Positions 25,019 to 34,504 are shown, counted from the stretch's first letter. The stretch is DNA of 64,000 bases from JAENVU01 sp031362155 (GCA_031362155.1 JANLRZ010000056.1:47862-111861); one strand, 5' to 3'. The notes: generated from the letters alone by a model not told the origin. Made by a program: numbers and translations.

Positions 25019-26161
25019 GTGTCGGGTCCGTTGTCGGGAATCAAGGTCGTCGAGATCGCCGGGATCGGGCCGGGCCCCTTCGCGGCGATGATGCTGGCCG
25101 ACCTGGGTGCCGACGTCATTCGAGTCGACCGGGCGCAGGCGGTCGGGCGCAGCACCGACCGGCCGAACCTCGAGATCCTGAGTCGCGGCCGGCGCTCGAT
25201 CGGCGTCGACCTCAAGCACCCCGAGGGCGTCGAGACCGTCCTGAAACTGGTCGACCAAGCCGATGCTCTGGTCGAAGGGTTTCGCCCTGGAGTCGCCGAT
25301 CGGCTCGGCATCGGCCCGGACACGTGCTTGGCTCGTAACCCGAAGCTGGTGTACGGCCGGATGACGGGGTGGGGCCAGGACGGTCCGTACGCCCAGGCCG
25401 CGGGCCACGACATCAACTACATCGCGCTCGCCGGCGCGCTGGCTCACTTCGGCCGGGTCGGTGAGAAGCCGACGCCGCCGATCAACCTGGTGGGCGACTT
25501 CGGTGGCGGCGGCATGCTCATGGCTTTCGGCGTGGCGTGCGCGCTCGTGGAGTCGGGCCGGAGCGGTCAGGGTCAGGTGATCGACGCCGCGATGGTCGAC
25601 GGCGCGGCGACCCTCATGGCGATGATGTGGGGATTCCGGGCCATGGGGTTCTGGGGCCCGGCCGGTACGAACCTGCTCGACACCGGTGCACCGTTCTATG
25701 ACACGTACGAGACCTCGGACGGGAAGTACATCTCACTGGGTTCGCTCGAACCGCAGTTCTACGCGGAACTGGTCACGCGCGCCGGGTTGACCGAAACCGT
25801 CGAGCTCGCGGGCCAGATGGATCAGAGCACCTGGCCGGATCTGCGCGAGCGCTTCACCGCGTTGTTCCTCAACAAGACGCGTGACGAGTGGTGCGAGATC
25901 ATGGAGATGACCGACGTGTGCTTCGCTCCGGTCCTGACCATGGACGAGGCCGCCGTCCACCCTCATCTCCAAGCGCGCCAGACCATCGTCGAGGACAACG
26001 GGGTGTTGCAGCCGGCGCCGGCACCGCGGTTCAGCCGAACGCCCGGCGCGATTCAGCGTCCGCCGGCATGGCCCGGCGAGCACACCGACGAGGTCCTGGC
26101 CGACTGGGGCTTCACCGACGACGCGATCGGTTCGCTGCGAAGTGGTGGCGCAATCGCGTGA
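25019..26161 (+). CDS. CoA transferase family III, alpha-methylacyl-CoA racemase-like
   Basis: 380 residues from a GTG with GGAGGAG upstream. It starts SGPLSGIKVVEIAGIGPGPFAAMMLADLGADVIRVD, the racemase/CaiB start (here quoted only as its first part, SGPLSGIKVVEIAGIGPGPF). The His-Asp pair expected for the racemase is in GHDINYIALAGAL, and the Asp of DAAMVDGAATLM follows. Alpha-methylacyl-CoA racemases invert 2-methyl centres so branched acyl chains can be beta-oxidised. A CoA-transferase role is the alternative. It fits the nearby phytanoyl-type dioxygenase in branched-lipid use (inference). Confidence 0.87.
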   Translation: MSGPLSGIKVVEIAGIGPGPFAAMMLADLGADVIRVDRAQAVGRSTDRPNLEILSRGRRSIGVDLKHPEGVETVLKLVDQADALVEGFRPGVADRLGIGPDTCLARNPKLVYGRMTGWGQDGPYAQAAGHDINYIALAGALAHFGRVGEKPTPPINLVGDFGGGGMLMAFGVACALVESGRSGQGQVIDAAMVDGAATLMAMMWGFRAMGFWGPAGTNLLDTGAPFYDTYETSDGKYISLGSLEPQFYAELVTRAGLTETVELAGQMDQSTWPDLRERFTALFLNKTRDEWCEIMEMTDVCFAPVLTMDEAAVHPHLQARQTIVEDNGVLQPAPAPRFSRTPGAIQRPPAWPGEHTDEVLADWGFTDDAIGSLRSGGAIA

Positions 26162-26178
26162 GCGTCTCGCCGCGCTGA

Positions 26179-26997
26179 TCAGGCGGTTGGGCGGGAACCC
26201 ACCGAGCTGGGAACGTGCTCGCGAGTGCGCTCGCTGGCCGATTGCACGCTGCGTGTGAGCTTCGCGACCCGATCGTCGACGGACGGACGCTGCAGTTTGG
26301 AGACTGGGAACGGCACGGGCGCGGGGACGGTGCTGGGCGCGACGGCGGCGGGCGTGGACGGCAGGAGGTCGCCGCTCACGGTCGAGACTGTCTCGGTCGG
26401 AGGCCGCGCCGCCGCGACCTTGGCTTTCGCGGCGGCGACCCTCGGGTTGGGTCGCGTCTCGCGTGGCTTGGTGGACGCGAGGACTCGCACGCCCGTCAGG
26501 AAGACGATGAGGGTGGAGACGACGAGCACCATCGCCTGCACGGCCCGATTGGCGCTGTCGGTTCCGGCCGCGAACAGATGGATCGACGCCAGCACATAGA
26601 GCGGGAACGACAGCATGTGGACGCTGCGCCACCACTGCTTGGGGAATCGGCGGCCGAGCAACGAGGTGATCTCGATGGCGACGAGGAGGTACATGCCGAC
26701 GATGCCCCAAGCGATCGCGCCGGGATGCCAGGTCGTCGACATCGGGACGAAGAGGTCGGACCAGCCCCAGTGGGTGTAGCCGTCGAGCGGAAGCGCGCCG
26801 ACGTGGACTGCGACGAACACCACTGCAAGGCCACCGAGGTGACGATGAAGATCGAGCACCCACGCCGGTGCGGTGCTGCGGTGCAGGGTCTTGTTGGTGA
26901 GGAACAGTCCCCAGAGCACCGCCACGGCCAAGAGCGCCCAGGAGACGAATCCACTCGCGCGCGTCACGTACCACCAGGTCTTCGGGTCGATGTTCAT
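26179..26997 (-). CDS. Ferric-reductase-like transmembrane protein
   Basis: 272 residues from ATG 26997; a GTG at 27015 is an alternative. Five or six helices cover residues about 8-180, with His in LDLHRHLGG, VAVHVGALPL and RSVHMLSFPLY/ASIHLFAAG, the paired-helix haem-binding pattern of the FRD/YedZ (MsrQ) superfamily. The C-terminal 90 residues are Ala/Pro/Thr-rich and probably disordered. No FAD/NAD domain is attached. It should pass electrons across the membrane through haem. Two exported Pro/Ala-rich proteins precede it in an overlapping operon. Confidence 0.82.
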   Translation of the reverse strand: MNIDPKTWWYVTRASGFVSWALLAVAVLWGLFLTNKTLHRSTAPAWVLDLHRHLGGLAVVFVAVHVGALPLDGYTHWGWSDLFVPMSTTWHPGAIAWGIVGMYLLVAIEITSLLGRRFPKQWWRSVHMLSFPLYVLASIHLFAAGTDSANRAVQAMVLVVSTLIVFLTGVRVLASTKPRETRPNPRVAAAKAKVAAARPPTETVSTVSGDLLPSTPAAVAPSTVPAPVPFPVSKLQRPSVDDRVAKLTRSVQSASERTREHVPSSVGSRPTA

Positions 26998-27004
26998 GGA
27001 TGGG

Positions 27005-27505
27005 TCAACTCCCACCCGTCGTGGGCGGTGGTGGTGGAGGAGGAGGCGGAGGACTGGTAGGAGGTGGCGTCGGCGCGGCGGTGGGCGGCGGCGTCGGCGT
27101 CGGCGCGGGAGCGGGGCTCGGTGCCGCGGCGGTGGGGGCCGGCGTGGAAGCCGCCGGTGCGGTCGAGGCTCCGCCGGCGGCGGGAGCCGCGGCGCCCGTG
27201 GCCGTCACGGAACTGGCGTTGGGAGCCGGGCTCCCGGGAGTCGGCGGAGGTGGGGCACCGGCCGCGGGGGTGGCCGCCTGGGCCGCGGCGAGCGCGGCGA
27301 GGTCGGAGGGAGTCACCGATCCCGATGGGTCGACCGCGGCCGCGAGCGCAGGGCTGGTGCCGGTGCCGGTCGAACTCGCGGCGGATGCGGCCGTCGGTGT
27401 CGGCGCCCCGGACGCGAGCACCGCAACGATGACGAACGTCGCGGTGGTACTCACACCCGTGGCGAGGACGCGAGCCGCCGCGGCCGGCTTCTTCCGGTCA
27501 GTCAC
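27005..27505 (-). CDS. Exported Ala/Pro-rich low-complexity protein
   Basis: 166 residues, GTG start that overlaps the upstream gene's end by 8 nt. One hydrophobic segment lies at about 12-33; the rest is Ala/Pro/Thr-rich and ends in a ten-residue proline run followed by TTGGS. There are no cysteines or obvious domains. It may be a cell-wall-spanning linker. High-GC low-complexity stretches can be spurious, but the overlap with neighbours on both sides and the hydrophobic start favour a real gene. Confidence 0.6.
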   Translation of the reverse strand: MTDRKKPAAAARVLATGVSTTATFVIVAVLASGAPTPTAASAASSTGTGTSPALAAAVDPSGSVTPSDLAALAAAQAATPAAGAPPPPTPGSPAPNASSVTATGAAAPAAGGASTAPAASTPAPTAAAPSPAPAPTPTPPPTAAPTPPPTSPPPPPPPPPPTTGGS

Positions 27506-27917
27506 TCGAGCCTCCGTGCGCGTGGCACCACTCTTCTCGAGCGTGTTTGTACGCCTCGGGGAGACCGTCGTCGCTGCCGGCGCAGTTGAACGGGGGCCTC
27601 GTGGTGGTCGTCGTGGGTGTCGCGGCGGGCGGCCGCGTGCCAGGCGAGGGCGATCCGGGTTGGGTCGTGGAGGTGGACGGCCTCGCCTCAGGGGCAGCGG
27701 CGCTCGACGGATTGGTGGGATCGGCCGGGATGGCAGGGGCTGCCGGGCTCACCGTCGGCGACGCTCCGACGGCAGCCGCGGCGGCGGTCGGGAGCGACTT
27801 CGCCGACGCAGCGCTCGTGAACGGAGTGTGGCCGACCGTGGCACCGACCGCGACCGCGCCGCTGATCAAGCTCGCGGTGACTGCCGTTGCCATGGTCCAA
27901 GCCTTCCGATCCAGCAT
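27498..27917 (-). CDS. Exported Pro/Thr-rich protein with C-terminal two-Cys tail
   Basis: 139 residues. A helix at about residues 8-28 (TMATAVTASLISGAVAVGAT) is followed by an Ala/Pro/Ser/Thr-rich linker and a short C-terminal segment FNCAGSDDGLPEAYKHAREE-WCHAH with two Cys and two His. It is first in the operon with the Ala/Pro-rich protein and the ferric-reductase-like protein. The compact Cys/His tail could bind metal or form a disulfide outside the cell. No family is recognised. Confidence 0.62.
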   Translation of the reverse strand: MLDRKAWTMATAVTASLISGAVAVGATVGHTPFTSAASAKSLPTAAAAAVGASPTVSPAAPAIPADPTNPSSAAAPEARPSTSTTQPGSPSPGTRPPAATPTTTTTRPPFNCAGSDDGLPEAYKHAREEWCHAHGGSSD

Positions 27918-28028
27918 CGCTGCTACCTCCGCGTGACGGTGCGTCCTCAGGAGATATCGGCAGATCGCAGCGATGAGCTGAACCGCAGTCAGGTCAAATT
28001 CGGGTCAATTCCCCATTCGCGGCCGTCG

Positions 28029-29138
28029 TCAGCCGTCGTCGGAGGGGAGCGCAGCGAGCGTGCGTGCGAGACGCTGCTCGAGTTCGGTGCTCGTGGCGCC
28101 GGTCACGGTGACGTGCCCGACCTTACGGCCGGGGCGAGCGGACTTTCCGTACGCGTGGACATGGACACCGTCGATGCCGAGCAACGCGGCGGGCTCGGGC
28201 ACGTACCCGATGCAGTTGATCATGGCGCTCACGCCGCTCGCGGCCGTCTCGCCGAGCGGCCAACCCAACACCGCCCGCACGTGGTTCTCGAACTGGCTGG
28301 TGCGGGCCCCTTCGATGGTCCAGTGGCCCGAGTTGTGAACCCGAGGTGCCATCTCGTTGGCGATGAGCTCGTCACCGACCTGGAAGAGCTCGACGGTGAG
28401 GACGCCCACATAGTCGAAGTGCTCGAGGACTGCGGTGGCGTAGTCATCCGCACGTAGCTGGAGCGCGGGGGTGACCTCGGGGGCCGGCGCGCGGGAGAGG
28501 CGCAGGATCCCACCGCGGTGTTCGTTCTGGACGAGTGGCCAGCTGCGAATCTCCCCATCGAGACTGCGCACCGCGATGATCGAGAGCTCGCGCTCGAACT
28601 GCACCATGCCTTCGAGCACCAACTCACCGGCGGGACCCAGATCAGTCCAAGCGGTTTCGGCCGTCTCGGCCGAGGAAATGACGGCCTGGCCCTTGCCGTC
28701 GTAGCCACCACGCCGGGTCTTGAGGATGGCGGGCGTCCCGATCGCGGCGAGCGCGGTATCGAGGTCGTCGCGTGATGCGACCGCAGCCCACGGCGCCACC
28801 GGGATCCCGAGCGCGGTGAAGGCGGTCTTCTCGGCGGCGCGATCTTGCGAGGTTTCCAGCGCCGGGGTCGGAGGTCGTACGACCGAACCCCCAGCTTCGA
28901 GGTGGCGCGTACTCGTTGCGGGAACGCCCTCCCATTCGTAGGTGACGACCGTTGCGGCGGCACCGGTTCGGGCCACGGCATCGAGATCGTCCAGATCTCC
29001 CACGATGAGTTCACTCACTGCACCCGCCGGAGCCTCGGCGGAGGGATCGAGCGAACGGATGTCGACGCCCATCGGCACCGCGGCGAGGGCGAGCATGCGG
29101 CCGAGTTGGCCGCCGCCGAGGATGGCGAGGCGAGTCAC
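28029..29138 (-). CDS. purK: N5-carboxyaminoimidazole ribonucleotide synthase
   Basis: 369 residues, GTG start. ATP-grasp features: the N-terminal LAILGGGQLGRMLALAA, KTRRGGYDGKGQ near residue 150 (ATP-binding Lys and loop), ELSIIAVRS, and NEMAPRVHNSGHWTIEGA, which is the PurK signature. It makes N5-CAIR from AIR, bicarbonate and ATP for purine synthesis. purE is not in the neighbourhood. It is separated by 3 nt from the upstream LemA-like gene. Confidence 0.95.
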   Translation of the reverse strand: MTRLAILGGGQLGRMLALAAVPMGVDIRSLDPSAEAPAGAVSELIVGDLDDLDAVARTGAAATVVTYEWEGVPATSTRHLEAGGSVVRPPTPALETSQDRAAEKTAFTALGIPVAPWAAVASRDDLDTALAAIGTPAILKTRRGGYDGKGQAVISSAETAETAWTDLGPAGELVLEGMVQFERELSIIAVRSLDGEIRSWPLVQNEHRGGILRLSRAPAPEVTPALQLRADDYATAVLEHFDYVGVLTVELFQVGDELIANEMAPRVHNSGHWTIEGARTSQFENHVRAVLGWPLGETAASGVSAMINCIGYVPEPAALLGIDGVHVHAYGKSARPGRKVGHVTVTGATSTELEQRLARTLAALPSDDG

Positions 29139-29141
29139 GAC

Positions 29142-29681
29142 TCAGGCCAGCAACTGGAGTGCGGGTCGCATCGGGTAGTTGTCGAGGCCGGACACGATGC
29201 GACCCCAGAAGCCGTCGCGCCGAGCCTGGTAGGCGACGACGTCGCGCTGATAGTCGCTGAGCGCGGTGGCCGCCGGGCGAGACGCGACGAACGTGACGAG
29301 TGACGCGGTGAGGGGTTGGTTGGTCCGCATTCGGGGCGTGGTGGCCAACGCCCCGGCGCGAGCGGCGATGGCCTCGAGCCGGTTCGCGGTCAGCACTTGT
29401 TCCTCGGCGTTGCCGCCCGAGCGGATGATCTTCCATCGGGTCAGCAGACGGTTCATTTCGACGGTCACCGGGCTATCGCCGGCACCGGCGCCGGCGAGCG
29501 CGGCCGAGACCGCTTCCATTGCGGTGTAGCGCTCACTCAGCGGTGTCACGAGCGGTGCCCACGAGGAATCGGTCGCGTCGGCGTCCCTGCGCAAGCCGGG
29601 CCGGACCGTGACGACCAGCACCACGAGGGCCGTGACGATGATGACGACGAGAGCGCCGATGAGGCGACGAGTGCGATCCAT
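29142..29681 (-). CDS. Membrane-anchored LemA-like protein
   Basis: 179 residues from ATG 29681. One N-terminal helix (about 7-27, ALVVIIVTALVVLVVTV) anchors a helical outside domain. The C-terminal pattern, DYQRDVVAYQARRDGFWGRI then NYPMRPALQLL, resembles the YNxxVxxYN...FP ending of LemA proteins. The resemblance is partial, so the family call is tentative. The stop is 3 nt from purK; no functional link is evident. Confidence 0.6.
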   Translation of the reverse strand: MDRTRRLIGALVVIIVTALVVLVVTVRPGLRRDADATDSSWAPLVTPLSERYTAMEAVSAALAGAGAGDSPVTVEMNRLLTRWKIIRSGGNAEEQVLTANRLEAIAARAGALATTPRMRTNQPLTASLVTFVASRPAATALSDYQRDVVAYQARRDGFWGRIVSGLDNYPMRPALQLLA

Positions 29682-29744
29682 GACGGCCCACCACCCTAGA
29701 AGCCCGTCTCCCCGAGTCGGTGAACCCTCCGATAAGGTCCGAAT

Positions 29745-30263
29745 GTGGCGGTTCCGCGAGCCGCGGTCGTAGCGATCCTCATCGCTGCCACTTCGTTCGC
29801 GGGGTGGTGGATGGGGCGTCACGAACCCGGCACCTCTTCTGATCCCGTACCCCCCGGCGCATCCTCGTTCGGTGCCGTCGTCACTCGGGCCATCGACGGT
29901 GACACCGTCCGCGTCTCGACGACCCGCGGTGACGACACGGTTCGGTTGCTCGGGATCAACACGCCCGAGACCCACCACCCGACCAAGGGAGTCGAGTGTT
30001 ACGGCCCGGAAGCGTCGGCCTACACGGAGCGCGTCCTGACCGGGCGGCGGGTGACACTCGAGCTCGACGTCGAACACCGCGACCAATACGGCCGCCTGCT
30101 CGCGTACGTCTCGTTCGACGGTCGCCGCTTCAACGACGACCTACTCAGGAAGGGGTACGCCCGTCTCCTCGTGATCCCGCCGAACGGTGTGCATGCACGC
30201 GAGATGTTGGAGGAACAGCTTGCGGCCAAGCGTGCCCGGCGCGGCCTGTGGGGCGCGTGCTGA
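29745..30263 (+). CDS. Exported staphylococcal-nuclease-like protein
   Basis: 172 residues from a GTG. A signal or anchor segment is at about 5-22 (AAVVAILIAATSFAGWW). The SNase OB-fold follows: VTRAIDGDTVRV, VRLLGINTPETHHP (catalytic Arg and Asp/Glu region), YTERVLTGRRVTLELD, DQYGRLLAYV and a final ARRGLWGAC. The active-site Arg of RLLGI and Glu of TPE are in place, so nuclease activity is plausible. It would act on nucleic acid at the surface. Confidence 0.88.
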   Translation: MAVPRAAVVAILIAATSFAGWWMGRHEPGTSSDPVPPGASSFGAVVTRAIDGDTVRVSTTRGDDTVRLLGINTPETHHPTKGVECYGPEASAYTERVLTGRRVTLELDVEHRDQYGRLLAYVSFDGRRFNDDLLRKGYARLLVIPPNGVHAREMLEEQLAAKRARRGLWGAC

Positions 30264-30276
30264 GGACGCTCCGAAC

Positions 30277-31626
30277 TCAGCGCAGTGACTCGATGATGTC
30301 GTCGGTGACCTCGGGGGTGCAGTCCGGGTGGAGATAGACCGCGCGCAGGACTGTCTCGCCGTGAAAGGTCGTGGGCACGACGAATGCGCGCTGGTCGCGC
30401 AACATTGCTTGGGACCACTCGTGGTACTGCACCGAGGTCCAACCCCGCCGGCGCCACAACACGACGGTCAACTCGGGGTCACAGATGAGCTCCAGGTGCT
30501 CCGCGGCGTCGATGCGGGCCGCCGCGTCGCGGGTGATTTCGAGCGTGGCCTCGACCGCGTCCCGGTAGGCGTCGGTCCCGTGCACCGCGAGCGAGAACCA
30601 GAACGGTAAGCCGCGGGCTCGCCGGGTCAGGTGGTACGCGTAGTCCGCCGGATTCCATTCTTCGCTGGCGCGGATCGGGTCGAGGTACGGCGCGATCTGC
30701 GCGTGCGCGTGTCGAGCGATCTCGGGATCACGGTAGAGAAGCGCCGCACAATCGAATGGCGCGAACAGCCACTTGTGCGGATCGACGACGAAGGAATCGA
30801 CGCGGTCGATGCCGACGTACTTCGCCGCGAGGCTCGGCGCCGCTAGTCCGGCGAGGCCGTAGGCGCCGTCGACGTGCGCCCACACGCCGCGTTCGTGGGC
30901 GACGTCGGCGACGCCGGCGAGGTCGTCGATGGTTCCGCTGTTGGTGGTCCCGGCGGTGGCGACCACGGCGAACACATCGTCGGCATGCGGATCGGTCTCG
31001 AGCGCGGCGCGCAATGCCGCGCCGGTGAGCCGGTCGTCGGGCCCGGTCGGCACGATCAGCGAGTCGACATCCATGATGCGCAGCGTGTTGGTCAACGAGG
31101 AGTGTGCCTGTTCTCCGAGCGCAACGCGCCAGCGGTGCGGCCGCTCCCGTGCTTCGGCGGCGGCCGATCGGGCGGCGACCAGCGCGGACAGGTTGCCGGC
31201 CGAACCGCCGGAGACGAACACGCCGCCCGCCTGGGGTGGCAGCCCGGCGAGATCGGCGATCCACCGCAGTGCCTGGTTCTCGGCGTAGACCGCGCCGGCG
31301 GCCTCCAGCCAGTCGCTCGCGCAGATGGCGGATGACGCGACCACGACGTCGAAGAGTTGGCTCGCCTTGGTGGGTGCGACCGGGATGAACGACAGGAAGG
31401 CCGGACTGTCGGCCGAGATGCAGGCCGGCGCGAGCACGTCGCGGAACCAACCCATCACGGTTTCGGGTGAGTGGCCGCTGGGTCCGATCGTGGGTCCGAC
31501 GGCCGCGTCGAGTTCGGCCAGGGTCTGGGGCTGGTCGAGCGGGACCGGGTCCATGCGCAACCGAGTCGTGGCGTAGTCGAAGCAGAGTTCGATGAGTTCT
31601 TCGGTCGTCGCGTCGAAACGATGCAT
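30277..31626 (-). CDS. Pyridoxal-phosphate-dependent decarboxylase (group II)
   Basis: 449 residues from ATG 31626. The PLP lysine is in DSFVVDPHKWLFAPFDCA, the conserved aspartate in WAHVDGAYG and the serine/threonine loop in GVFVSGGSAGNL. These define the aromatic-L-amino-acid/glutamate decarboxylase family. Length is close to the tyrosine/tryptophan decarboxylase group. The product would be a biogenic amine; which amino acid is used cannot be read directly. It runs convergent with the SNase gene (13 nt apart). Confidence 0.88.
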   Translation of the reverse strand: MHRFDATTEELIELCFDYATTRLRMDPVPLDQPQTLAELDAAVGPTIGPSGHSPETVMGWFRDVLAPACISADSPAFLSFIPVAPTKASQLFDVVVASSAICASDWLEAAGAVYAENQALRWIADLAGLPPQAGGVFVSGGSAGNLSALVAARSAAAEARERPHRWRVALGEQAHSSLTNTLRIMDVDSLIVPTGPDDRLTGAALRAALETDPHADDVFAVVATAGTTNSGTIDDLAGVADVAHERGVWAHVDGAYGLAGLAAPSLAAKYVGIDRVDSFVVDPHKWLFAPFDCAALLYRDPEIARHAHAQIAPYLDPIRASEEWNPADYAYHLTRRARGLPFWFSLAVHGTDAYRDAVEATLEITRDAAARIDAAEHLELICDPELTVVLWRRRGWTSVQYHEWSQAMLRDQRAFVVPTTFHGETVLRAVYLHPDCTPEVTDDIIESLR

Positions 31627-31669
31627 TGGGGCACGGTACTGCCGAACGGGTGGCGCGAGGGTGTGAGCC

Positions 31670-33721
31670 TCAGGTCGCGCGGTCGCCAGCGGCCGGCGCC
31701 GGCGTGTCGTCGGCGGGATGGTGACGACCGACGATTTCGAGGACTTGGGGGCCGTACCGTTCGAGCTTGACGGGCCCGACCCCGGGGACGGCCAGGAGTT
31801 GATCGTCGTCGGCGGGTCGAGCCGATGCGACGGCTCGCAACGACTTGTTGTCGAAGATGACGAACGCGGGTACCCCGGCCGCGCGCGCCGCGTCACGTCG
31901 CCAGTCGACCAACGCATCGAACAGTGGCCGGTCGAGCGGCGTGAGTTCGTCGTCGGTCAAGCCCCGCAAGTTGGCACGCGCGGCGCGGGCGCCGCGTCGA
32001 TTGACTGCCTGATCGCGGGGTGGTTCTGGTGCACCGGTCACGGCCCGCTCGATCTCGGCGAGGTAGGGGCTCGGTGATCGGTGGCTGACCCGTTCACCGC
32101 GATCACGTCGGCTGGCCCAGGAGATGTGGAGCGCGCGTTGGGCGCGGCTCAAACCGACGTAGAGGAGTCGTCGCTCTTCGGCGAGCGCGGCGCTGTCGCC
32201 CTGCGCGTGGGAGATGGGCACCAGGCCTTTCTCGAGTCCGGTGACGAAGACGGTGTCCCACTCGAGCCCTTTGGCGCGGTGGAAGGTCAGCAGATCGACC
32301 GCATCGGAGCTCAGGCCCGCATCGTCGTGACCCCGCAACGAGGTGCGCAGGAAATCGAGGAACTCGGGAACGGTGCCGCGGCCGCTGCTCACCGCGAGAT
32401 ACTCACGACCGAGTTGGGCGACGGCTTCGCGGTGGGTTCGGCTCTCCTCGGTGGCATCGGCGGCATCGCTGATCAGGTCGGTGAGGTGTTCCGCGAAGTC
32501 GCGCGCGGGCGCTTTCCCAGCGATGTCCTGCAAGGTGTCGAGTGCGACCTTGACCTCGTTGCGTTCGAGGAACGCCACGTCACCCCGGACGCGGTACGGG
32601 ATGCCGGACCGCCGCAGCGCTTCTTCGAACCCGGCGGATTGGGCGTTGATGCGATAGAGCACAGCCATCGACGACCACGGCTGACTCTGGGCCGCGGCGG
32701 CGCGCAGCTTCTCGACCACGCCGCGCGCTTCGGCGTCGGCGTCGGCGTAGGTGGTGATCGTGGGGGCCGGTCCCTGATGGCCGATCGACCGCACGGCGGC
32801 CCGTTGGCCCGAGGGCAGAACCGCGCGGGCGGCGGCGACGATCTCGGGCGTCGACCGATAGTTGACGTCGAGCCGGACGGTGGAGCCGCCCGGGAAGTGG
32901 TCGGCGAACCGGTTGAGATAGTCGGGGTCGGCGCCGGCGAAGGAGTAGATCGCCTGATCGGGGTCGCCCACCACACAGACGTCGTCACGCTCGCCGAGCC
33001 ACGCCCGCAGGAGCCGGAGCTGGGCGCGACTCACGTCTTGGAACTCGTCGACGAAGAAGTGCCGGAACCGCCAACGCTGGGTGGCGACGAACTCGGCGTC
33101 CGATTCGAGGGCCTGGGCGCACAGCCGCACGAGATCGTCGAAGTCGATGACGTGGCGTTTGCGTTTCTCGGCCTGGTACTTCGCGTAGATGTCGGCCATG
33201 CGCTCGACGGGAATCGACGGGTCCCGACCGGCGCGGATCGCATGCTCGGCGTACGCTGCCGGGCCGACCAGTCGGGCTTGGGCCCATTCGATCTCGCCGG
33301 CGGCCTCGATGATCGCGAGGTTGGCCTGGGCGCCGCGCTTGCCACCGACGAGCGGTGCGAGGAGGCGAGCTTTCCGTTCGAGTAGTGCCGGCATCGCGGT
33401 GCCGCGATGATCGTGCATGGCCTTGAGTTGACCGAGGGCCACCGCGTGGAACGTGCCCGCCGTCAGCCCGTCGCGGACGCCGAGCCGGCGGAGCCGCGCG
33501 CGCAACTCGCCCGCGGCTTTGCGGGTGAAGGTCAAGGCGAGCACGTGGCTCGGTTCGATGGCCTCGGTTGCGGAGTGCCAAGCGATGCGGCGGGTCAACA
33601 CGCGGGTCTTGCCCGAACCCGCCGGGGCGAGGATCGCCAAGGGTGTCTCGGCGGCCGTGACGGCGCGCCGCTGCGAATCGTCGAGATCCGTGAGGAGTCG
33701 CCGCTCCGGTTCCGAGGTCAC
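31670..33721 (-). CDS. uvrD2: ATP-dependent DNA helicase UvrD2
   Basis: 683 residues, GTG start. SF1A motifs in order: Q-motif LDDSQRRAV, I APAGSGKTRVL (about residue 30), Ia ALTFTRKAAGE, II FFVDEFQDVS, III VGDPDQAIYSF, IV VLYRINAQS, V LLTFHRAKGLEWDTV and VI LLYVGLSRAQRAL. A C-terminal HRDC domain (about 600-680, LFDALVDWRRDAAR and LLAVPGVGPVKLERYG) marks the actinobacterial UvrD2 branch rather than UvrD1/PcrA. It unwinds DNA in repair. All motifs are intact. Confidence 0.94.
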   Translation of the reverse strand: MTSEPERRLLTDLDDSQRRAVTAAETPLAILAPAGSGKTRVLTRRIAWHSATEAIEPSHVLALTFTRKAAGELRARLRRLGVRDGLTAGTFHAVALGQLKAMHDHRGTAMPALLERKARLLAPLVGGKRGAQANLAIIEAAGEIEWAQARLVGPAAYAEHAIRAGRDPSIPVERMADIYAKYQAEKRKRHVIDFDDLVRLCAQALESDAEFVATQRWRFRHFFVDEFQDVSRAQLRLLRAWLGERDDVCVVGDPDQAIYSFAGADPDYLNRFADHFPGGSTVRLDVNYRSTPEIVAAARAVLPSGQRAAVRSIGHQGPAPTITTYADADAEARGVVEKLRAAAAQSQPWSSMAVLYRINAQSAGFEEALRRSGIPYRVRGDVAFLERNEVKVALDTLQDIAGKAPARDFAEHLTDLISDAADATEESRTHREAVAQLGREYLAVSSGRGTVPEFLDFLRTSLRGHDDAGLSSDAVDLLTFHRAKGLEWDTVFVTGLEKGLVPISHAQGDSAALAEERRLLYVGLSRAQRALHISWASRRDRGERVSHRSPSPYLAEIERAVTGAPEPPRDQAVNRRGARAARANLRGLTDDELTPLDRPLFDALVDWRRDAARAAGVPAFVIFDNKSLRAVASARPADDDQLLAVPGVGPVKLERYGPQVLEIVGRHHPADDTPAPAAGDRAT

Positions 33722-33833
33722 CGCTGCACGCTACCGAGCCCGTGTGACCAGGGGGTGATGGTGCAGGGTCGTGGGCCGTGAATGACGCCAGCGGTCCCTG
33801 CCGTTTCCGGCTCGCAGTTCTAGGCTGGATGGC

Positions 33834-34499
33834 ATGCCGCCGTATCCCGAGAAGTTGATCAACGAGGGCGAGACCCTGGTCCTGGACCTCAAACCCCATT
33901 GGTGGTTCTTCTGGAAGCACATCGCCTCCGGGGCCGGGATCTTGGTGGTCGTGATCCTCTGGCTCTCGTTCGGCTCGGCCAAGGCGCTGTCGTATCCGAT
34001 CGCGATCGCGATCGTGGTGTACGTCGGTTTCGTCGTGGTCAAGTACCTGGGCTGGACCTACACCCACTTCGTCCTCACCGACCGGCGAGTCGTTGCTCGA
34101 TCGGGCATCGTGTCGAAGCAGGGTACCGAGATCCCACTCGACCGGGTCAACAACATCGACTTCTCGCAGAAGATCTTCGAGCGCCTGATCGGTGCCGGCG
34201 ACCTCTCGATCGAGTCCGCCGGCCGTGACGGTCAGAGCCACTTCGAGAATGTGCGTCACCCCGACATGGTGCAGCAGGAGATCTATCGCCAGATGGAGGT
34301 CAACAGTCGGCGCCAGGCCACCTGGCAGGCCGACGCCATCGCCAGCGCCAACCCCGGGATGCAGAGTGCCCGGCCGCCGACGGCCGCCGCTCCCGACGTC
34401 GCGGATCAGATCGCGAAGCTGGCGACCTTGCGTGACCAAGGCGCCATCACCACTGAGGAGTTCGAGCGGAAGAAAGCCGAGCTCCTCGACCGGATGTAG
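33834..34499 (+). CDS. Membrane protein with bacterial PH domain and SHOCT tail
   Basis: 221 residues. Two helices at about 25-45 and 49-70 are followed by a bPH2 domain (FVLTDRRVVARSGIVSKQGT, then IPLDRVNNIDFSQKI) and a short C-terminal SHOCT motif (LATLRDQGAITTEEFERKKA). Such proteins are common in actinomycetes and may sense or organise the membrane; no enzyme activity is expected. It is preceded by a 112-nt divergent promoter region shared with uvrD2. Confidence 0.9.
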   Translation: MPPYPEKLINEGETLVLDLKPHWWFFWKHIASGAGILVVVILWLSFGSAKALSYPIAIAIVVYVGFVVVKYLGWTYTHFVLTDRRVVARSGIVSKQGTEIPLDRVNNIDFSQKIFERLIGAGDLSIESAGRDGQSHFENVRHPDMVQQEIYRQMEVNSRRQATWQADAIASANPGMQSARPPTAAAPDVADQIAKLATLRDQGAITTEEFERKKAELLDRM

Positions 34500-34504
34500 A
34501 CGTC

